In this document: positions 1 through 8,716 of the stretch, piece after piece
Numbering within the stretch: the stretch's first letter is position 1
Layout of the letters: the number at the start of each line of letters is the position of its first letter
Assembly (NCBI RefSeq): GCF_020595055.1
Contig: NZ_JAJDOO010000031.1
Coordinates: 1-55,743 of the forward strand
Direction: 5' to 3'
DNA: 55,743 nt
Source of the DNA: Desulfosporosinus shakirovi
GTDB taxonomy: Bacteria; Bacillota; Desulfitobacteriia; Desulfitobacteriales; Desulfitobacteriaceae
Position numbers and translations under genes: made by a program
The notes under the pieces: model-generated
What the model saw: only the letters and a program-made list of their open reading frames with translations
What the model was told of the DNA's origin: nothing
Database searches by the model: none

Positions 1-51
1 ACACTTGTTAAAGAAGGCGGCTGGGTTGGTTACGCTGATAAAAACTATTGA
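1..51 (+). CDS. 3' end of an unidentified gene entering from the left
   Basis: Frame 1 reads 16 residues ending GGWVGYADKNY and a TGA at 49-51. The same frame continues after two close stops with a Lys/Glu/Ala-rich stretch (IPAEEKASDAKKKPEALKDE) to a TAA at 127-129. This suggests either a C-terminal tail cut off by a nonsense change or read-over into an old gene end. The family cannot be recognised from so little sequence. Confidence 0.35.
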   Translation, partial: TLVKEGGWVGYADKNY

Positions 52-129
52 TTAAATGAAAGTTAAATTCCGGCAGAAGAAAAGGCCAGCGATGCAAAGA
101 AAAAGCCGGAAGCATTGAAAGATGAGTAA

Positions 130-470
130 AAATTTAATTATGCAATGGGTCAAACCCATGGTGAAATAAGGTGTCTACAGTGGCGTTGGACGCAAAAAGG
201 GTGTGCAGTAGCTGACGGGCGAAAGATGTTGTGCAAGAGTAAATTCCACCCGCCTTGAAGAAGCATCTAACCAGACCTGCCCGACGCGAGACTATTCAGC
301 AAGAATAGATTGAAGAAGTTTGTGTGTCTAAGCTGATCCAGTGGCTTTTTAGTCAGTATCATGATGCGTTACCTCCAGCGGGTGGACGTTTAAGCAGCCT
401 TGGTTTGAGGAGGACGTCATCGTGAGGGATGTGCTTTGAACCGAGAAATTGTAACAGTGAGAAGTAAAGA
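130..470. other. Non-coding stretch, nothing recognised
   Basis: All frames are broken by stops and no start with a ribosome site opens a credible gene. The base composition is more GC-rich than the neighbouring intergenic DNA, which would fit an old relic, but I could not identify one. No tRNA, rRNA or riboswitch structure was recognised. Confidence 0.4.
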
Positions 471-507
471 AGCCAGCTCGAATGGGGTGCGACCATTCAG
501 GCTGGCT
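471..507 (-). terminator. Hairpin terminator for the minus-strand ORF at 512-766
   Basis: AGCCAGC (471-477) pairs with GCTGGCT (501-507), and GAATGG (480-485) pairs inside it with CCATTC (493-498). On the minus strand the stem is followed by a T-rich run. It starts 5 bases after the stop of the minus-strand ORF. Confidence 0.6.
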
Positions 508-511
508 CTTG

Positions 512-766
512 CTATATGTTGATGTGATTCATTGGGAATGTATAGTTTAAAAGCTTTGATATGAGAGTCGTCTGTGCCACTAAAGGAATTTGTCGATATA
601 TTCCTTCATCATCTAATACAGTATTGAATTCTAAAGAAGTAGCTATTATTTTAGCGGTACCTGTGACTATAGAATCTTTATCTTTGTGGTAGTCAAACTT
701 ACAAGTGCGCCAAATACCGTCTCTGCCTATTCCCAAATATATAGTTGAGCCCTTTTCTGGTTTCAT
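512..766 (-). CDS. Hypothetical protein, possibly 5'-truncated
   Basis: An 84-residue ORF of no recognised family starts at an ATG with a poor ribosome site. The same frame is open for a further 30 or so codons upstream (to about 855), reading a protein-like stretch (YIVIGKYNQFLIKLLSHFN) without a start codon. This points to a gene that lost its 5' end rather than a short intact gene. A hairpin terminator follows its stop. No domain, signal peptide or membrane segment is apparent. Confidence 0.35.
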   Translation of the reverse strand: MKPEKGSTIYLGIGRDGIWRTCKFDYHKDKDSIVTGTAKIIATSLEFNTVLDDEGIYRQIPLVAQTTLISKLLNYTFPMNHINI

Positions 767-899
767 ATTGAAATGTGAAAGAAGTTTGATGAGAAATTGG
801 TTATATTTTCCGATAACGATATAGGATTTGTTTAAGATACTCTCCCGGGGCCATTAACATAATAAAAACGTATATCAGTAACATTATTAAAAACTAATA

Positions 900-929
900 T
901 TGTACATATTCAAAAAACAATCATATAAT
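900..929 (+). promoter_or_regulatory. SigA-type promoter of pstS
   Basis: TTGTAC at 900-905 and a perfect TATAAT at 924-929 are separated by 18 bp, about 50 bp before the pstS start. The ribosome site AAGGGGGAG is at 967-975. I see no clear Pho box. Confidence 0.6.
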
Positions 930-979
930 TTCCTGAGAATGAATTATATGGATAGATAGTTAGAATAAGGGGGAGAAAC

Positions 980-1894
980 ATGAACAGGAAAGTTTCAACT
1001 GCACTCTTTTTGGTCCTATCGTTGGCCTTCGGATTAGTGGGGTGTTCCAGTCAAGCGGGAGGGTCAAAACCTCTCGAGGATGCCAGGACTCAATTCAAAT
1101 CAGAAATTAAGTTTTATGGTTCTACAACCTTAGCACCAGTCCTATCGCAATTATCGACTAACTTTAATGAGCACTATGGGACCTGGGATAAAGTTGATAG
1201 CCAATTTGCTAAAAAGGATATCGCAATCTATGTATCTGGCGCCGGTTCCAGTGCAGGTGTTAAATCAATCATTGATGGCGTTAGTGATTTTGGTATGGCT
1301 TCCAGAAAGGTATCCGATGAAGAAAAAGCAAAAATTGAAGGGTATCAGGAATTCAAACTAGGTATGGATGCCTTAACCATTTCAGTAAACCCTAAGAATA
1401 ATCTCACAAAGCTAAAAGAGTCACTAACGGCAGATGAGATAAAGAAAATATTCGCTGGAGAATTTAAGACTTGGAATGAGGTTGACCCTTTTTTACCAAA
1501 AACAGAAATTGTTGTTGTGACTCGTGATATTGGGGGTGGAGCTCATGAGGTTTTCCAAAAAGCGATTATGGGAGACGCCAAGGTTCGTGCCGATGTGATT
1601 CAAGCACCTTCTATGGGAGCGTTGGTTACAAAAGTTATTGAGAATGAAAATGCTATAGGCTATGCTTCCTATGGTATGGTTAATCAGAATAAAGGGAAAC
1701 TTGCTCCCTTTAAAGTTGATGGGATAGAGTCAACGTCAGAAAATATTTTGAATGGTACCTACAAAGTTTCACGACCTCTGATTGTACTTAAAAAGGGAGA
1801 GCTTTTACCTCAAGAAAAAGCGTTCATGGACTATGCCCTTTCCGACGAGGGGATGGACATTATCGAAAAATTAGGCTTTGTTCCTAATAGATAG
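980..1894 (+). CDS. pstS: Phosphate ABC transporter substrate-binding lipoprotein PstS
   Basis: This 304-residue protein is the extracellular receptor that hands phosphate to the PstCA membrane channel. Residues 1-22 are a lipoprotein signal with lipobox LVGC (Cys22), so the protein is lipid-anchored outside the membrane. PstS-family ligand-loop motifs are visible: YGSTT near residue 46, GAGSSAG near 86 and TRDIGGGAHEVF near 180. The start has AAGGGGGAG 5 bases upstream. It is first in pstSCAB and is separated from pstC by its own terminator. Phosphate is the usual ligand of this four-gene set; a related oxyanion cannot be excluded from sequence alone. Confidence 0.9.
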   Translation: MNRKVSTALFLVLSLAFGLVGCSSQAGGSKPLEDARTQFKSEIKFYGSTTLAPVLSQLSTNFNEHYGTWDKVDSQFAKKDIAIYVSGAGSSAGVKSIIDGVSDFGMASRKVSDEEKAKIEGYQEFKLGMDALTISVNPKNNLTKLKESLTADEIKKIFAGEFKTWNEVDPFLPKTEIVVVTRDIGGGAHEVFQKAIMGDAKVRADVIQAPSMGALVTKVIENENAIGYASYGMVNQNKGKLAPFKVDGIESTSENILNGTYKVSRPLIVLKKGELLPQEKAFMDYALSDEGMDIIEKLGFVPNR

Positions 1895-1911
1895 TACCAG
1901 ATAAGGAAAAC

Positions 1912-1946
1912 AAAAAATTCAGGGGCACTCAGCCTCTGAATTTTTT
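1912..1946 (+). terminator. Terminator between pstS and pstC
   Basis: AAATTCAGGGGC and GCCTCTGAATTT form a 12-bp stem with one G-T pair and a 5-base loop, followed by a T run to 1946. It lies inside the pst operon, so it probably lets pstS be made in excess over pstCAB by partial read-through. Confidence 0.8.
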
Positions 1947-1992
1947 GCACTAGTATATCCAATGAGTGTCTTTTCAGATGAGGTGTTTTTTT

Positions 1993-2865
1993 ATGGAGCA
2001 GATCTTTGAAAAACTATTTGGCATTTTAAGCATAATTTTTACGATAATCTCAATAGTCTTGCTATTTCTAGTGATTTTTTTTATTACCAAAGAAAGCGTG
2101 CTGATTTTTCAAGAAGTTAAATTCTTTGATTTTATTACTGGCTTAACCTGGAACCCATTAGCCGGCGAGCCAACGGTAGGAATTCTGCCTATGATTTTAG
2201 CCACCTTTTATGTCTCAATGGTTGCAGTGTTAATCTCTCTACCGATAGGAATTGGCTGTGCCCTAGAGTTAGCTGCGCTTGAAAATGAAAGGCTAAAAGG
2301 CTTTTTTACATCAATATTGGCGGTGTTAGCGGGAATACCTTCCGTTATTTATGGATTTATTGGTCTTCTGGTTGTGGTGAAATTTCTTGAGAGAACGTTT
2401 AGGCTGGCTGCTGGTGAATCTATCCTTAGCGGTGGAATTGTCCTAGCAGTAATGGTTTTACCGTACATCGTTTCATCTGTGGCAGAAACAACGGAAAAAT
2501 CCTATGAGAAGTATAAGGAAACGTCTCTGGCCTTGGGTGTTTCTAAAAGTTATATGTTAAGAGCTCTAATTTTGCCCAACGCCAAAGGTGCAATTCTAAC
2601 CTCCATGATCTTGGCCTTTTCCAGGGCGATGGGTGAAACCATGGCAGTGATGATGGTCATGGGAAATTCACCGATTCTTCCGAAATTGCTAGGGAAAGGT
2701 GAGACCATTCCGGCGCTCATCGCTTTGGAAATAGGAACTGCGGGTCTTGGAAGTTTACATTACCACGCGCTTTTTTCGTCGGGTTTTGTATTGATGATGT
2801 TCTTGATTTTCCTGAACGCTCTTTTCTATCTAATCAAGAAGAATTTGACTGAGCATCTCGAATGA
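1993..2865 (+). CDS. pstC: Phosphate ABC transporter permease PstC
   Basis: One of the two membrane subunits of the Pst channel. The 290-residue reading has about six hydrophobic segments and the binding-protein-dependent permease EAA-type loop near residues 180-205 (TSLALGVSKSYMLRALILPNAKGAI). The frame is open from a GTG at 1966, but the ATG at 1993 is preferred because GAGGTG lies 7 bases upstream and the protein then begins like other PstC. It is followed after 30 bp by pstA. Confidence 0.9.
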   Translation: MEQIFEKLFGILSIIFTIISIVLLFLVIFFITKESVLIFQEVKFFDFITGLTWNPLAGEPTVGILPMILATFYVSMVAVLISLPIGIGCALELAALENERLKGFFTSILAVLAGIPSVIYGFIGLLVVVKFLERTFRLAAGESILSGGIVLAVMVLPYIVSSVAETTEKSYEKYKETSLALGVSKSYMLRALILPNAKGAILTSMILAFSRAMGETMAVMMVMGNSPILPKLLGKGETIPALIALEIGTAGLGSLHYHALFSSGFVLMMFLIFLNALFYLIKKNLTEHLE

Positions 2866-2895
2866 GGTAGAGAGGAACAGAGGTGATAATAAAAT

Positions 2896-3723
2896 ATGAC
2901 CAATTTTCCACTGAGGTGTTGGACTGTCTTAAGCACCGTTCTCTCCATAGGCCTTCTATTTTTTTTGCTGAGTTTCGTTTTCATAAAAGCCCAGGGAGTT
3001 ATAAGTCTGAATTTCATTCTAGCAAAACCTGCAGGTTTTCCGGTGGGTTCAGCAGGAGGCATCTGGCCAGCAGTTGCAGGCAGCCTGCTTGTTACCTTGA
3101 TTGCCAGCCTCTTTGCCACGATCCTTGCCTTTTTTACAGCAGTTTATATGGTTTTTCACTGTAGAGATGATAGGATTAAGCTAGTCGTTAACCTAATCAT
3201 CCAATGTATTGCAGGTATTCCTTCTATAGTATTGGGACTTTTCGGTTATGCCTTTTTAGTTATTAAGCTAGAGCTTGGATTATCGATCCTTGCCTCCGGC
3301 CTAACTCTGGCTATTATGATTTTTCCCTATATTCAAATCAGGCTGCAAAAACTATTTCTAGAAACCAACAAACAGCTCCTGGAAGCGTCAGCTTCTTTAG
3401 GCATCAATCGATCCTATACCATCATTAACCTGCTATTACCAATGTATAGAAAACAGATCCTTTCAATCATCACCCTGGCCTCAGGTTTTGCCATGGGAGC
3501 TGCTGCCCCGGTTATGCTCACAGGATGCATGATGAATGCACCCGTGCCAGAGTCCCTTGCCTCGCCCTTTATGTCCTTGCCCTATCACCTCTATGTTTTA
3601 ATAGGGCAAGGAATCTCCTTAGAAAACGCTTATGGTACAGCTTTCGTTTTAATGATTTTAGTTTTGCTCCTTAATTTATTAGCAGCAGTGCCTACCCTAC
3701 TGGGAATGAGAGGAAAGCGATGA
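2896..3723 (+). CDS. pstA: Phosphate ABC transporter permease PstA
   Basis: The second membrane subunit of the Pst channel, 275 residues with six predicted membrane segments. The cytoplasmic loop that contacts PstB is visible near residues 160-185 (LLEASASLGINRSYTIINLLLP). AGAGGTGA sits 10 bases before the ATG. Its stop overlaps the pstB start by 4 bases (ATGA), so the two genes are translationally coupled. Confidence 0.9.
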   Translation: MTNFPLRCWTVLSTVLSIGLLFFLLSFVFIKAQGVISLNFILAKPAGFPVGSAGGIWPAVAGSLLVTLIASLFATILAFFTAVYMVFHCRDDRIKLVVNLIIQCIAGIPSIVLGLFGYAFLVIKLELGLSILASGLTLAIMIFPYIQIRLQKLFLETNKQLLEASASLGINRSYTIINLLLPMYRKQILSIITLASGFAMGAAAPVMLTGCMMNAPVPESLASPFMSLPYHLYVLIGQGISLENAYGTAFVLMILVLLLNLLAAVPTLLGMRGKR

Positions 3724-4469
3724 AACATCATCTAATACTCAAGGATTTAAGTTTCGCTATCGGGGATACGGAAATACTTAAAAAGGTTAATCTGACCATT
3801 CCTCACAATAAAATCTTAGCGGTTATCGGGCCATCCGGTTGTGGAAAAACCACTTTGCTTAGGACTCTAAATCGACTCAGTGACGAAGAAAAGCAAGCAA
3901 GAGTATCGGGTGAGATCCTCTTTAAGGGGAAGTCTATTCATCAGATACCTTTAGCAAAGTTAAGGAAGGACATCGGCCTGGTTTTTCAACAACCAACACC
4001 TTTTCCCATGTCGATTTATAATAATCTAGCCTATGCTTTGAAATATCATGGTGTAAGAGGTAAGGGCAACTTAGATACAATTATCGAAGCTAAATTAAGA
4101 TTGTGCGGACTTTATGAGGAAGTAAAAGATCAGTTAACGATGTCTGCTTTAAAGCTTTCAGGTGGACAACAACAAAGACTCAGCATCGCTCGCTCATTAT
4201 GTGTAGAACCTGAGGTTTTATTGATGGATGAACCTTGTTCATCCCTTGATATCCATAATACTAAAATAATTGAGGATCTGATCGTGAAGCTCTCCCAGCA
4301 TTATACCATCGTCATTGTTACTCATAATTTACAGCAAGCGAGAAGAATTGCAGACTGTACTGCCTTTTTTCTAGGAGGTAAGCTCATCGAAATGAATAAT
4401 ACTGAGGGATTTTTCACAAATCCTCAAGAAGAAGAAACAAAACAATATCTGCAAGGATTATTTGGATAG
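3720..4469 (+). CDS. pstB: Phosphate ABC transporter ATP-binding protein PstB
   Basis: The 249-residue ATPase subunit energises phosphate import at the inner face of the membrane. All ABC motifs are present: Walker A GPSGCGKTT (residues 37-45), Q-loop VFQQPTPFP, signature LSGGQQQR near 145, Walker B VLLMDEPCSSLD and H-loop VTHN. The length matches PstB (about 250). It starts inside the end of pstA. No phoU follows; the next sequence is a degraded polC fragment, so the operon may have lost downstream genes. Confidence 0.92.
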   Translation: MKHHLILKDLSFAIGDTEILKKVNLTIPHNKILAVIGPSGCGKTTLLRTLNRLSDEEKQARVSGEILFKGKSIHQIPLAKLRKDIGLVFQQPTPFPMSIYNNLAYALKYHGVRGKGNLDTIIEAKLRLCGLYEEVKDQLTMSALKLSGGQQQRLSIARSLCVEPEVLLMDEPCSSLDIHNTKIIEDLIVKLSQHYTIVIVTHNLQQARRIADCTAFFLGGKLIEMNNTEGFFTNPQEEETKQYLQGLFG

Positions 4470-4489
4470 GGTTTCTTCTCCGTTGTTGC

Positions 4490-4647
4490 ATGGATTAATC
4501 ACGCGGCCCGAGAAAAGCCCTCAATTCTGTAGAGGATGTGAAGAAACGGGTTAAGATTGGGAATGCGACCATCGATTCACTTCGGAAATTTGGCTGCTTT
4601 AAGGAATTCCGGAAAGTAATGAGATGAGTTTTTTTGATGTGATTTAG
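4490..4647 (+). pseudogene. Relic of the 3' end of DNA polymerase III polC
   Basis: Three overlapping frames together spell a PolC C-terminus. First INHAAREKP, then after a frameshift NSVEDVKKRVKIGNATIDS continuing to FGCF, then after a second shift GIPESNEMSFF and a stop. PolC proteins of Firmicutes end with a helix-hairpin-helix segment of this form, ending in a PESNQLSLF-like sequence. Two frameshifts in 150 bases and no upstream polymerase sequence show it is a dead fragment. Its position directly after pstB suggests a past rearrangement joined the two loci. Confidence 0.65.
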
Positions 4648-4775
4648 TGAGTGATTAAAAAAGAGAAACAATGGGCCGCCGTTCACTGGTATGCTCCGTT
4701 TCTAGAACAGATTGTTATTATTTATATTCGGAACGAAGTTGAAGAGGATATCAATAGAATGTATAGGTTGAGTTG

Positions 4776-4784
4776 TGTTATAAT
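4776..4784 (+). promoter_or_regulatory. Extended -10 promoter before the Uma2-type gene
   Basis: TGT followed by TATAAT (4779-4784) is an extended -10 element. No good -35 is present at 17 bp. The next gene starts 38 bp downstream. Confidence 0.45.
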
Positions 4785-4822
4785 ATGGTAATAACATCAA
4801 TCTTTGCAGATGAGGGGTGTTT

Positions 4823-5407
4823 ATGTTGAGCTTAACTGAACCTCAAGTCATTACAATAGCCGAATATAACAAACTCAGGGAAAATTCCGAGAATAGATTG
4901 GAATACATTGATGGGATTGTGTATATGACTCCATCTCCTTCGACGAAACATCAAAGGATTTCCAGTAGATTACATGCAAAGTTATTCAATTTCCTTGAAG
5001 GCAAAGAATGCGAAGTGTTTCCTGCACCCTTTGACATTGAGCTTAGGACAGCTGATGATGACCAAGGGGATCAGTCTGAAAAAACCAAGGTTGTCATTCC
5101 AGATTTATCAGTTATCTGTGATAAAACGAAACTTGCCGAAAATAAGTATGTTGGTTCACCTGAACTTATCATTGAAATTTTATCTCCTTCAAATCAAGCT
5201 CATGATCTCGTTAAAAAACTCAATTTATATATGCAATACGGGGTTAAAGAATATTGGATTGTTAATCCTCTTTTGAATACTGTACAAATCTATGTTTTAA
5301 ATGAGGAAGGGCAGTATCACCAGGTAGAGGTCTTGAAGGAAATAGGGATAGCCCATTCCGAGGTTTTGAAGGGATTTAGTATAAATCTTGAAGACTTACT
5401 TAAATGA
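4823..5407 (+). CDS. Uma2 family (DUF820) PD-(D/E)XK nuclease-like protein
   Basis: This 194-residue protein has the single-domain Uma2 fold common in cyanobacteria and Clostridia. The N-terminal LEYIDGIVYMTPSPSTKHQ stretch and the PD-(D/E)XK core (Asp94 in IPDLSV, Glu118 in ELIIEILSPS) are clear, followed by VKEYWIVNP. Its biological role is not established. A GTG at 4817 also opens the frame, but the ATG at 4823 has GAGGGG 5 bases upstream. It is transcribed alone, with its own promoter and a terminator at 5617. Confidence 0.8.
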   Translation: MLSLTEPQVITIAEYNKLRENSENRLEYIDGIVYMTPSPSTKHQRISSRLHAKLFNFLEGKECEVFPAPFDIELRTADDDQGDQSEKTKVVIPDLSVICDKTKLAENKYVGSPELIIEILSPSNQAHDLVKKLNLYMQYGVKEYWIVNPLLNTVQIYVLNEEGQYHQVEVLKEIGIAHSEVLKGFSINLEDLLK

Positions 5408-5616
5408 GTGCACTAAAACGGCAATTTCACCATCCATTCACGTATTTAAAAGCAATTGCGAAGGGATCCTATATTAATTTTCCCTATAGTGGATTGAGAA
5501 ACTATGGGAAGGAATATTATGGAGAGAACGCCTGCAAGCTCAAACAAATAAAAAATATGACCCCAGGAATGTCTTCAATTTCCCACAGGCCATAAAAAAT
5601 GAATAAGTATCTTGCT

Positions 5617-5646
5617 AAAGTCCGATTTTATAGTCGGATTTTTTTC
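5617..5646 (+). terminator. Hairpin terminator
   Basis: AAGTCCGA (5618-5625) pairs with TCGGATTT (5634-5641, one G-T), and a run of T continues to 5645. It ends the Uma2 transcript, about 210 bases after its stop. Confidence 0.7.
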
Positions 5647-5649
5647 TTT

Positions 5650-5983
5650 TCTGTAATCGCCAAAGCGGGCCTGGAGTATTTCAAGAGCATTTTGGTGAGC
5701 GTTAGACACTGCGCTTTTCCATATTTTGCTCATCTTTGAGTTGGATTTCGATGTTTATACGCATATTCTGCTCAGTAAGGGCTTGGATGTCCATAGAAAT
5801 TTGTTTGTCTTTGGGATGCTCTCTTTCTTTAGTGGTTTCCAAAAGTGTCACATCCGCAATTCGCTCTAGGCCATTTAGATGAAGAATATCATTCAAAAAG
5901 GGAATTAGAAGTTGTCTGTCTCGAAAAAGTCGTTTGAAAATGAGATCACTTTTGGGGTCCAAACGATGCTTCCACGGGCTCAA
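5650..5983 (-). pseudogene. Rpn/PD-(D/E)XK transposase-like nuclease, internally deleted
   Basis: The frame from the ATG at 5983 reads 93 residues matching the start of the Rpn (recombination-promoting nuclease) family: KSDLIFKRLFRDRQLLIPFL and, later, QISMDIQALTEQNMRINIEIQL, then a stop at 5702. Intact members run to about 280-300 residues. Past the stop another frame reads HQNALEILQARFGDYRKEKN, which resembles the C-terminal tail of this family. The likely event is a large internal deletion that fused the two ends out of frame. Confidence 0.6.
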
Positions 5984-6254
5984 AAGATTTAATGGTGGGC
6001 ATACCCTATCCCCCTTTGAGTAAAGAATAGCATGATTATACTCATATTATTCCTTAATTAATTCGGAATAGTCAATCTTAGAGATTGAACTGGTAATATT
6101 TAACTGACTATGCTACGATATATTAAATTGGATACTTTATGGAAAGGCGGTATGCAAAATAGCTGCTTTTAATAGAATTGAAAAAATTTTTCGAGAATTA
6201 AATTCATATAGACCACTTAAAGTAGGTGAACTATTAAGATTAAGCGAGGAGTTT

Positions 6255-6920
6255 TTGATTAATTTTACATATAATTCTAATGCTATAGAGGGCAATACCC
6301 TTACTTTGCAGGAAACTGCCTTAATCATCAAAGAGGGAATAACCATAGATAAGAAGCCACTTAAAGACCATTTAGAGGCAGTAGGTCATAAGGACGCCTA
6401 TCTCTATGTTGAGGATTTGGTAAAGCAAAAAGTATCGCTGTCCGAAAAGGTCATCAAAGACATTCACAGTCTGGTTCTGATGGATAATCGTGAAGATAGA
6501 GGAGTATACAGACGTGTGCCTGTAACTATTATGGGGGCTGTTCATACACCGCCTCAGCCATATCTTTTGCCTGCTAGAATGGAACAACTTATTCTAAAAT
6601 ACCAGGAAATTCCCTTATCTCATGTGGTTGAACGTGTATCTCAATTTCATATGGAATTTGAAGCCGTACATCCATTTATTGATGGTAACGGCAGAACTGG
6701 ACGTTTGCTTTTAAACCTGGAGTTGATGAAGGAGGGTTATCCTCCCATTAACATTAAATTTAGTGATCGTAAACGATACTATGAATGCTTCACAAGTTAT
6801 CATACAAACGGTGAAGATCCATCAGAGATGGTTTCTCTAGTTGGGGAATATCTTGAGGAAGAGCTATTAAAGTATGTAGAGATTGTCAGAAATGCTAATG
6901 AAATCTCAAAACGCCAATAG
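6255..6920 (+). CDS. Fic/DOC family protein with damaged 5' end
   Basis: Fic proteins transfer AMP (or related groups) to target proteins. The core HPFIDGNGRTGR starts at His139, with all catalytic residues. SNAIEG (residues 8-13) matches the inhibitory motif (S/T)xxxE(G/N) of N-terminally autoinhibited Fic proteins. The first possible start is a TTG at 6255, which would leave only seven residues before that motif. The same frame is open and protein-like back to about 6153 (KIAAFNRIEKIFRELNSYRP) without a start codon, and a ribosome-site-like AAGGCGG with ATG at 6152 lies one frame away. A 1-base indel near the original start is likely. Confidence 0.65.
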   Translation: MINFTYNSNAIEGNTLTLQETALIIKEGITIDKKPLKDHLEAVGHKDAYLYVEDLVKQKVSLSEKVIKDIHSLVLMDNREDRGVYRRVPVTIMGAVHTPPQPYLLPARMEQLILKYQEIPLSHVVERVSQFHMEFEAVHPFIDGNGRTGRLLLNLELMKEGYPPINIKFSDRKRYYECFTSYHTNGEDPSEMVSLVGEYLEEELLKYVEIVRNANEISKRQ

Positions 6921-7252
6921 CGGGGAAAACTAATCTTTAATCATAAAGAGGTCTTGGAAGACCCTGTGCCTGGCACCAACTCAACCATCATGACTGGCGG
7001 CACAATGGGGAATGAAAATGCCAAGGATGCATGGGAGTGAGTAAAGATGAATAAGATTGAGGATCTTCTTAAAGCAACAAAACGCATCCTGATCAAACCC
7101 AAGTCCCCGAAGAGGACCGCGAAGTCCAATTTGGAATAGGCATTTTATATGGGGTTTGTCACCCTCGTGAAACTAGTTTTAGGTGGGGATGCCTAGCGCC
7201 AATTGTTGCCATGATGACAGGAGAAGCAACTAGAGCAGAGTCTGGTTCAAGC
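6921..7252 (+). other. Gene-poor stretch with two small coding-like relics
   Basis: One frame reads PVPGTNSTIMTGGTMGNEN and ends in WE-stop at about 7040. It is followed at once by GGGAGTGAG and a 30-codon ORF from ATG 7047 (MNKIEDLLKATKRILIKPKS) ending at 7139. The arrangement looks like the junction of two former operon genes. Neither family was recognised. Confidence 0.3.
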
Positions 7253-8494
7253 TCAGTTTTTAATGAGTATTGATAAGTAACTCATGGAGTTTAAACCTTT
7301 TCTTTTGAACCAATCTTTCGTTTCATTGATGTATTGTGGATCGTGTTCAATTGTTTTGGCAAAGGACTGAATCAGCTTAACTGACAACTCTAAACTAAGT
7401 CCTTGGTGGAATCCGGCAATACCGATAAGAAGCATTTTGATTAACGCGTAATGAAACACGAGCTTTATATATTCGTCGAAAATGTCTCCGTCACACAGTG
7501 GAAAAAGATTATTGTAGACGTAATTCACCAGATAATTCTCGAAAATATATTCGTGCATAAAGGCAAAGGGAGCGTAGTGATTTTCAAAGGCTAGACGATA
7601 GTTTTCAGCCAGAATATCTAAGCTTATGTCAGGCGAATGGTTTATGCCATGCAAAAATTCAATGAAACATTCAGCGTAGCGTTGGTTGGTTATTCCCTGT
7701 ACAAGCTTTATGAGAGCGCTTTGCATCAACAGTTTAAACTGAACTGCTGGGGATGTGGGGCTTTTCGCGAGAAACGCTCTTAAAGACTCTTTCTTTAATA
7801 ATTGGGCAAAGGAGGCAATGAGCTCAGGTATAGTATCAACCTTTTTTTCGCTACATACTTTTGCAAGCTTTTGAAAAAATAATCCTAGAATAATAAGCCG
7901 TTCCTCGAGCTTATAATCCCTGTTCTTTAATATATGAAGTGTAAAATTTCGTAAATCCTGAAAATACTTATTCGGTGTATCAGTGAAGGCTGAATCATTG
8001 GTATTAATTGAAATCGAAATATTGTTGCGCACATCTAGAGGTTCTTGTACTGAAATAAAGTCAATTCCTTTGGAGTTTAACAGTGCTACGCGTACAGCCT
8101 CGGGGCAAGACATGACAACGGATTTTTGTAGGATACCGTTGATAACATTAGTAACCCGAGGAAAAGCAAAACAAATCTTGGGTAAGTATTTTTCGCCTTG
8201 TTTTAACTGTATTAGACAAAGTTTTTTTTCACTTAAAAAAGGGCAAGTTGAATCATTGTTTAGTATCACATGGGCGAAGGTTTCTTCACTTTGTTCTGTT
8301 TGGTTGAGTACGACCTTATTATCGATTATTTCTTTCAATGCTGAGTCATGGATCTTGCTGTATTTTTCGAAGGTTTTGCTGTCCACAGTGATACTGCTCC
8401 AACCAAAGCAGCAGCTATCCTCGCAGGCGGAACCTATGCAATTGAAAGACTTTAGGTAGAGAGGCATTTGTATCTCTCTCGTCATTTTAGCCAT
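7253..8494 (-). CDS. Flagellin lysine-N-methylase (FliB)-like cysteine-rich protein
   Basis: This 413-residue protein resembles FliB-type proteins, which methylate flagellin lysines and carry a YkgJ-like Cys cluster thought to bind metal. Cys19, Cys24, Cys28 and Cys29 lie in FNCIGSACEDSCCFGW. CPFLSEKKLCLIQ, KICFAFPR and VVMSCPEAVR carry the remaining conserved cysteines within the first 130 residues. The C-terminal two thirds are helical and poorly conserved. GAGGAAA lies 6 bases before the ATG. It stands alone here, far from flagellar genes, so its target could be another protein. Confidence 0.7.
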   Translation of the reverse strand: MAKMTREIQMPLYLKSFNCIGSACEDSCCFGWSSITVDSKTFEKYSKIHDSALKEIIDNKVVLNQTEQSEETFAHVILNNDSTCPFLSEKKLCLIQLKQGEKYLPKICFAFPRVTNVINGILQKSVVMSCPEAVRVALLNSKGIDFISVQEPLDVRNNISISINTNDSAFTDTPNKYFQDLRNFTLHILKNRDYKLEERLIILGLFFQKLAKVCSEKKVDTIPELIASFAQLLKKESLRAFLAKSPTSPAVQFKLLMQSALIKLVQGITNQRYAECFIEFLHGINHSPDISLDILAENYRLAFENHYAPFAFMHEYIFENYLVNYVYNNLFPLCDGDIFDEYIKLVFHYALIKMLLIGIAGFHQGLSLELSVKLIQSFAKTIEHDPQYINETKDWFKRKGLNSMSYLSILIKN

Positions 8495-8716
8495 GTGTTT
8501 TTCCTCATATCTATTTAGAATGTTAATCTTAATAAGGAAATTACGATGAAAAAATAATATAGCTTTCTGTAAAATACTATGGTAATAAAGATATAACCAT
8601 GGAGTTTTTTTTGATGGGGTTTCGTTGTGAACAATTATTATAATTTTACACCCAAATATGGGTCTTTTTCCCTGTTGCTTTCAAAACTTAAATATAAAAA
8701 TATTAAGTATTAGACC

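Noticed and set aside
5404-5595. 63-codon ORF overlapping the stop of the Uma2-type gene
   Set aside because: No ribosome site of its own, low-complexity composition unlike a folded protein, and no recognisable family. The ATGA overlap alone is not enough.
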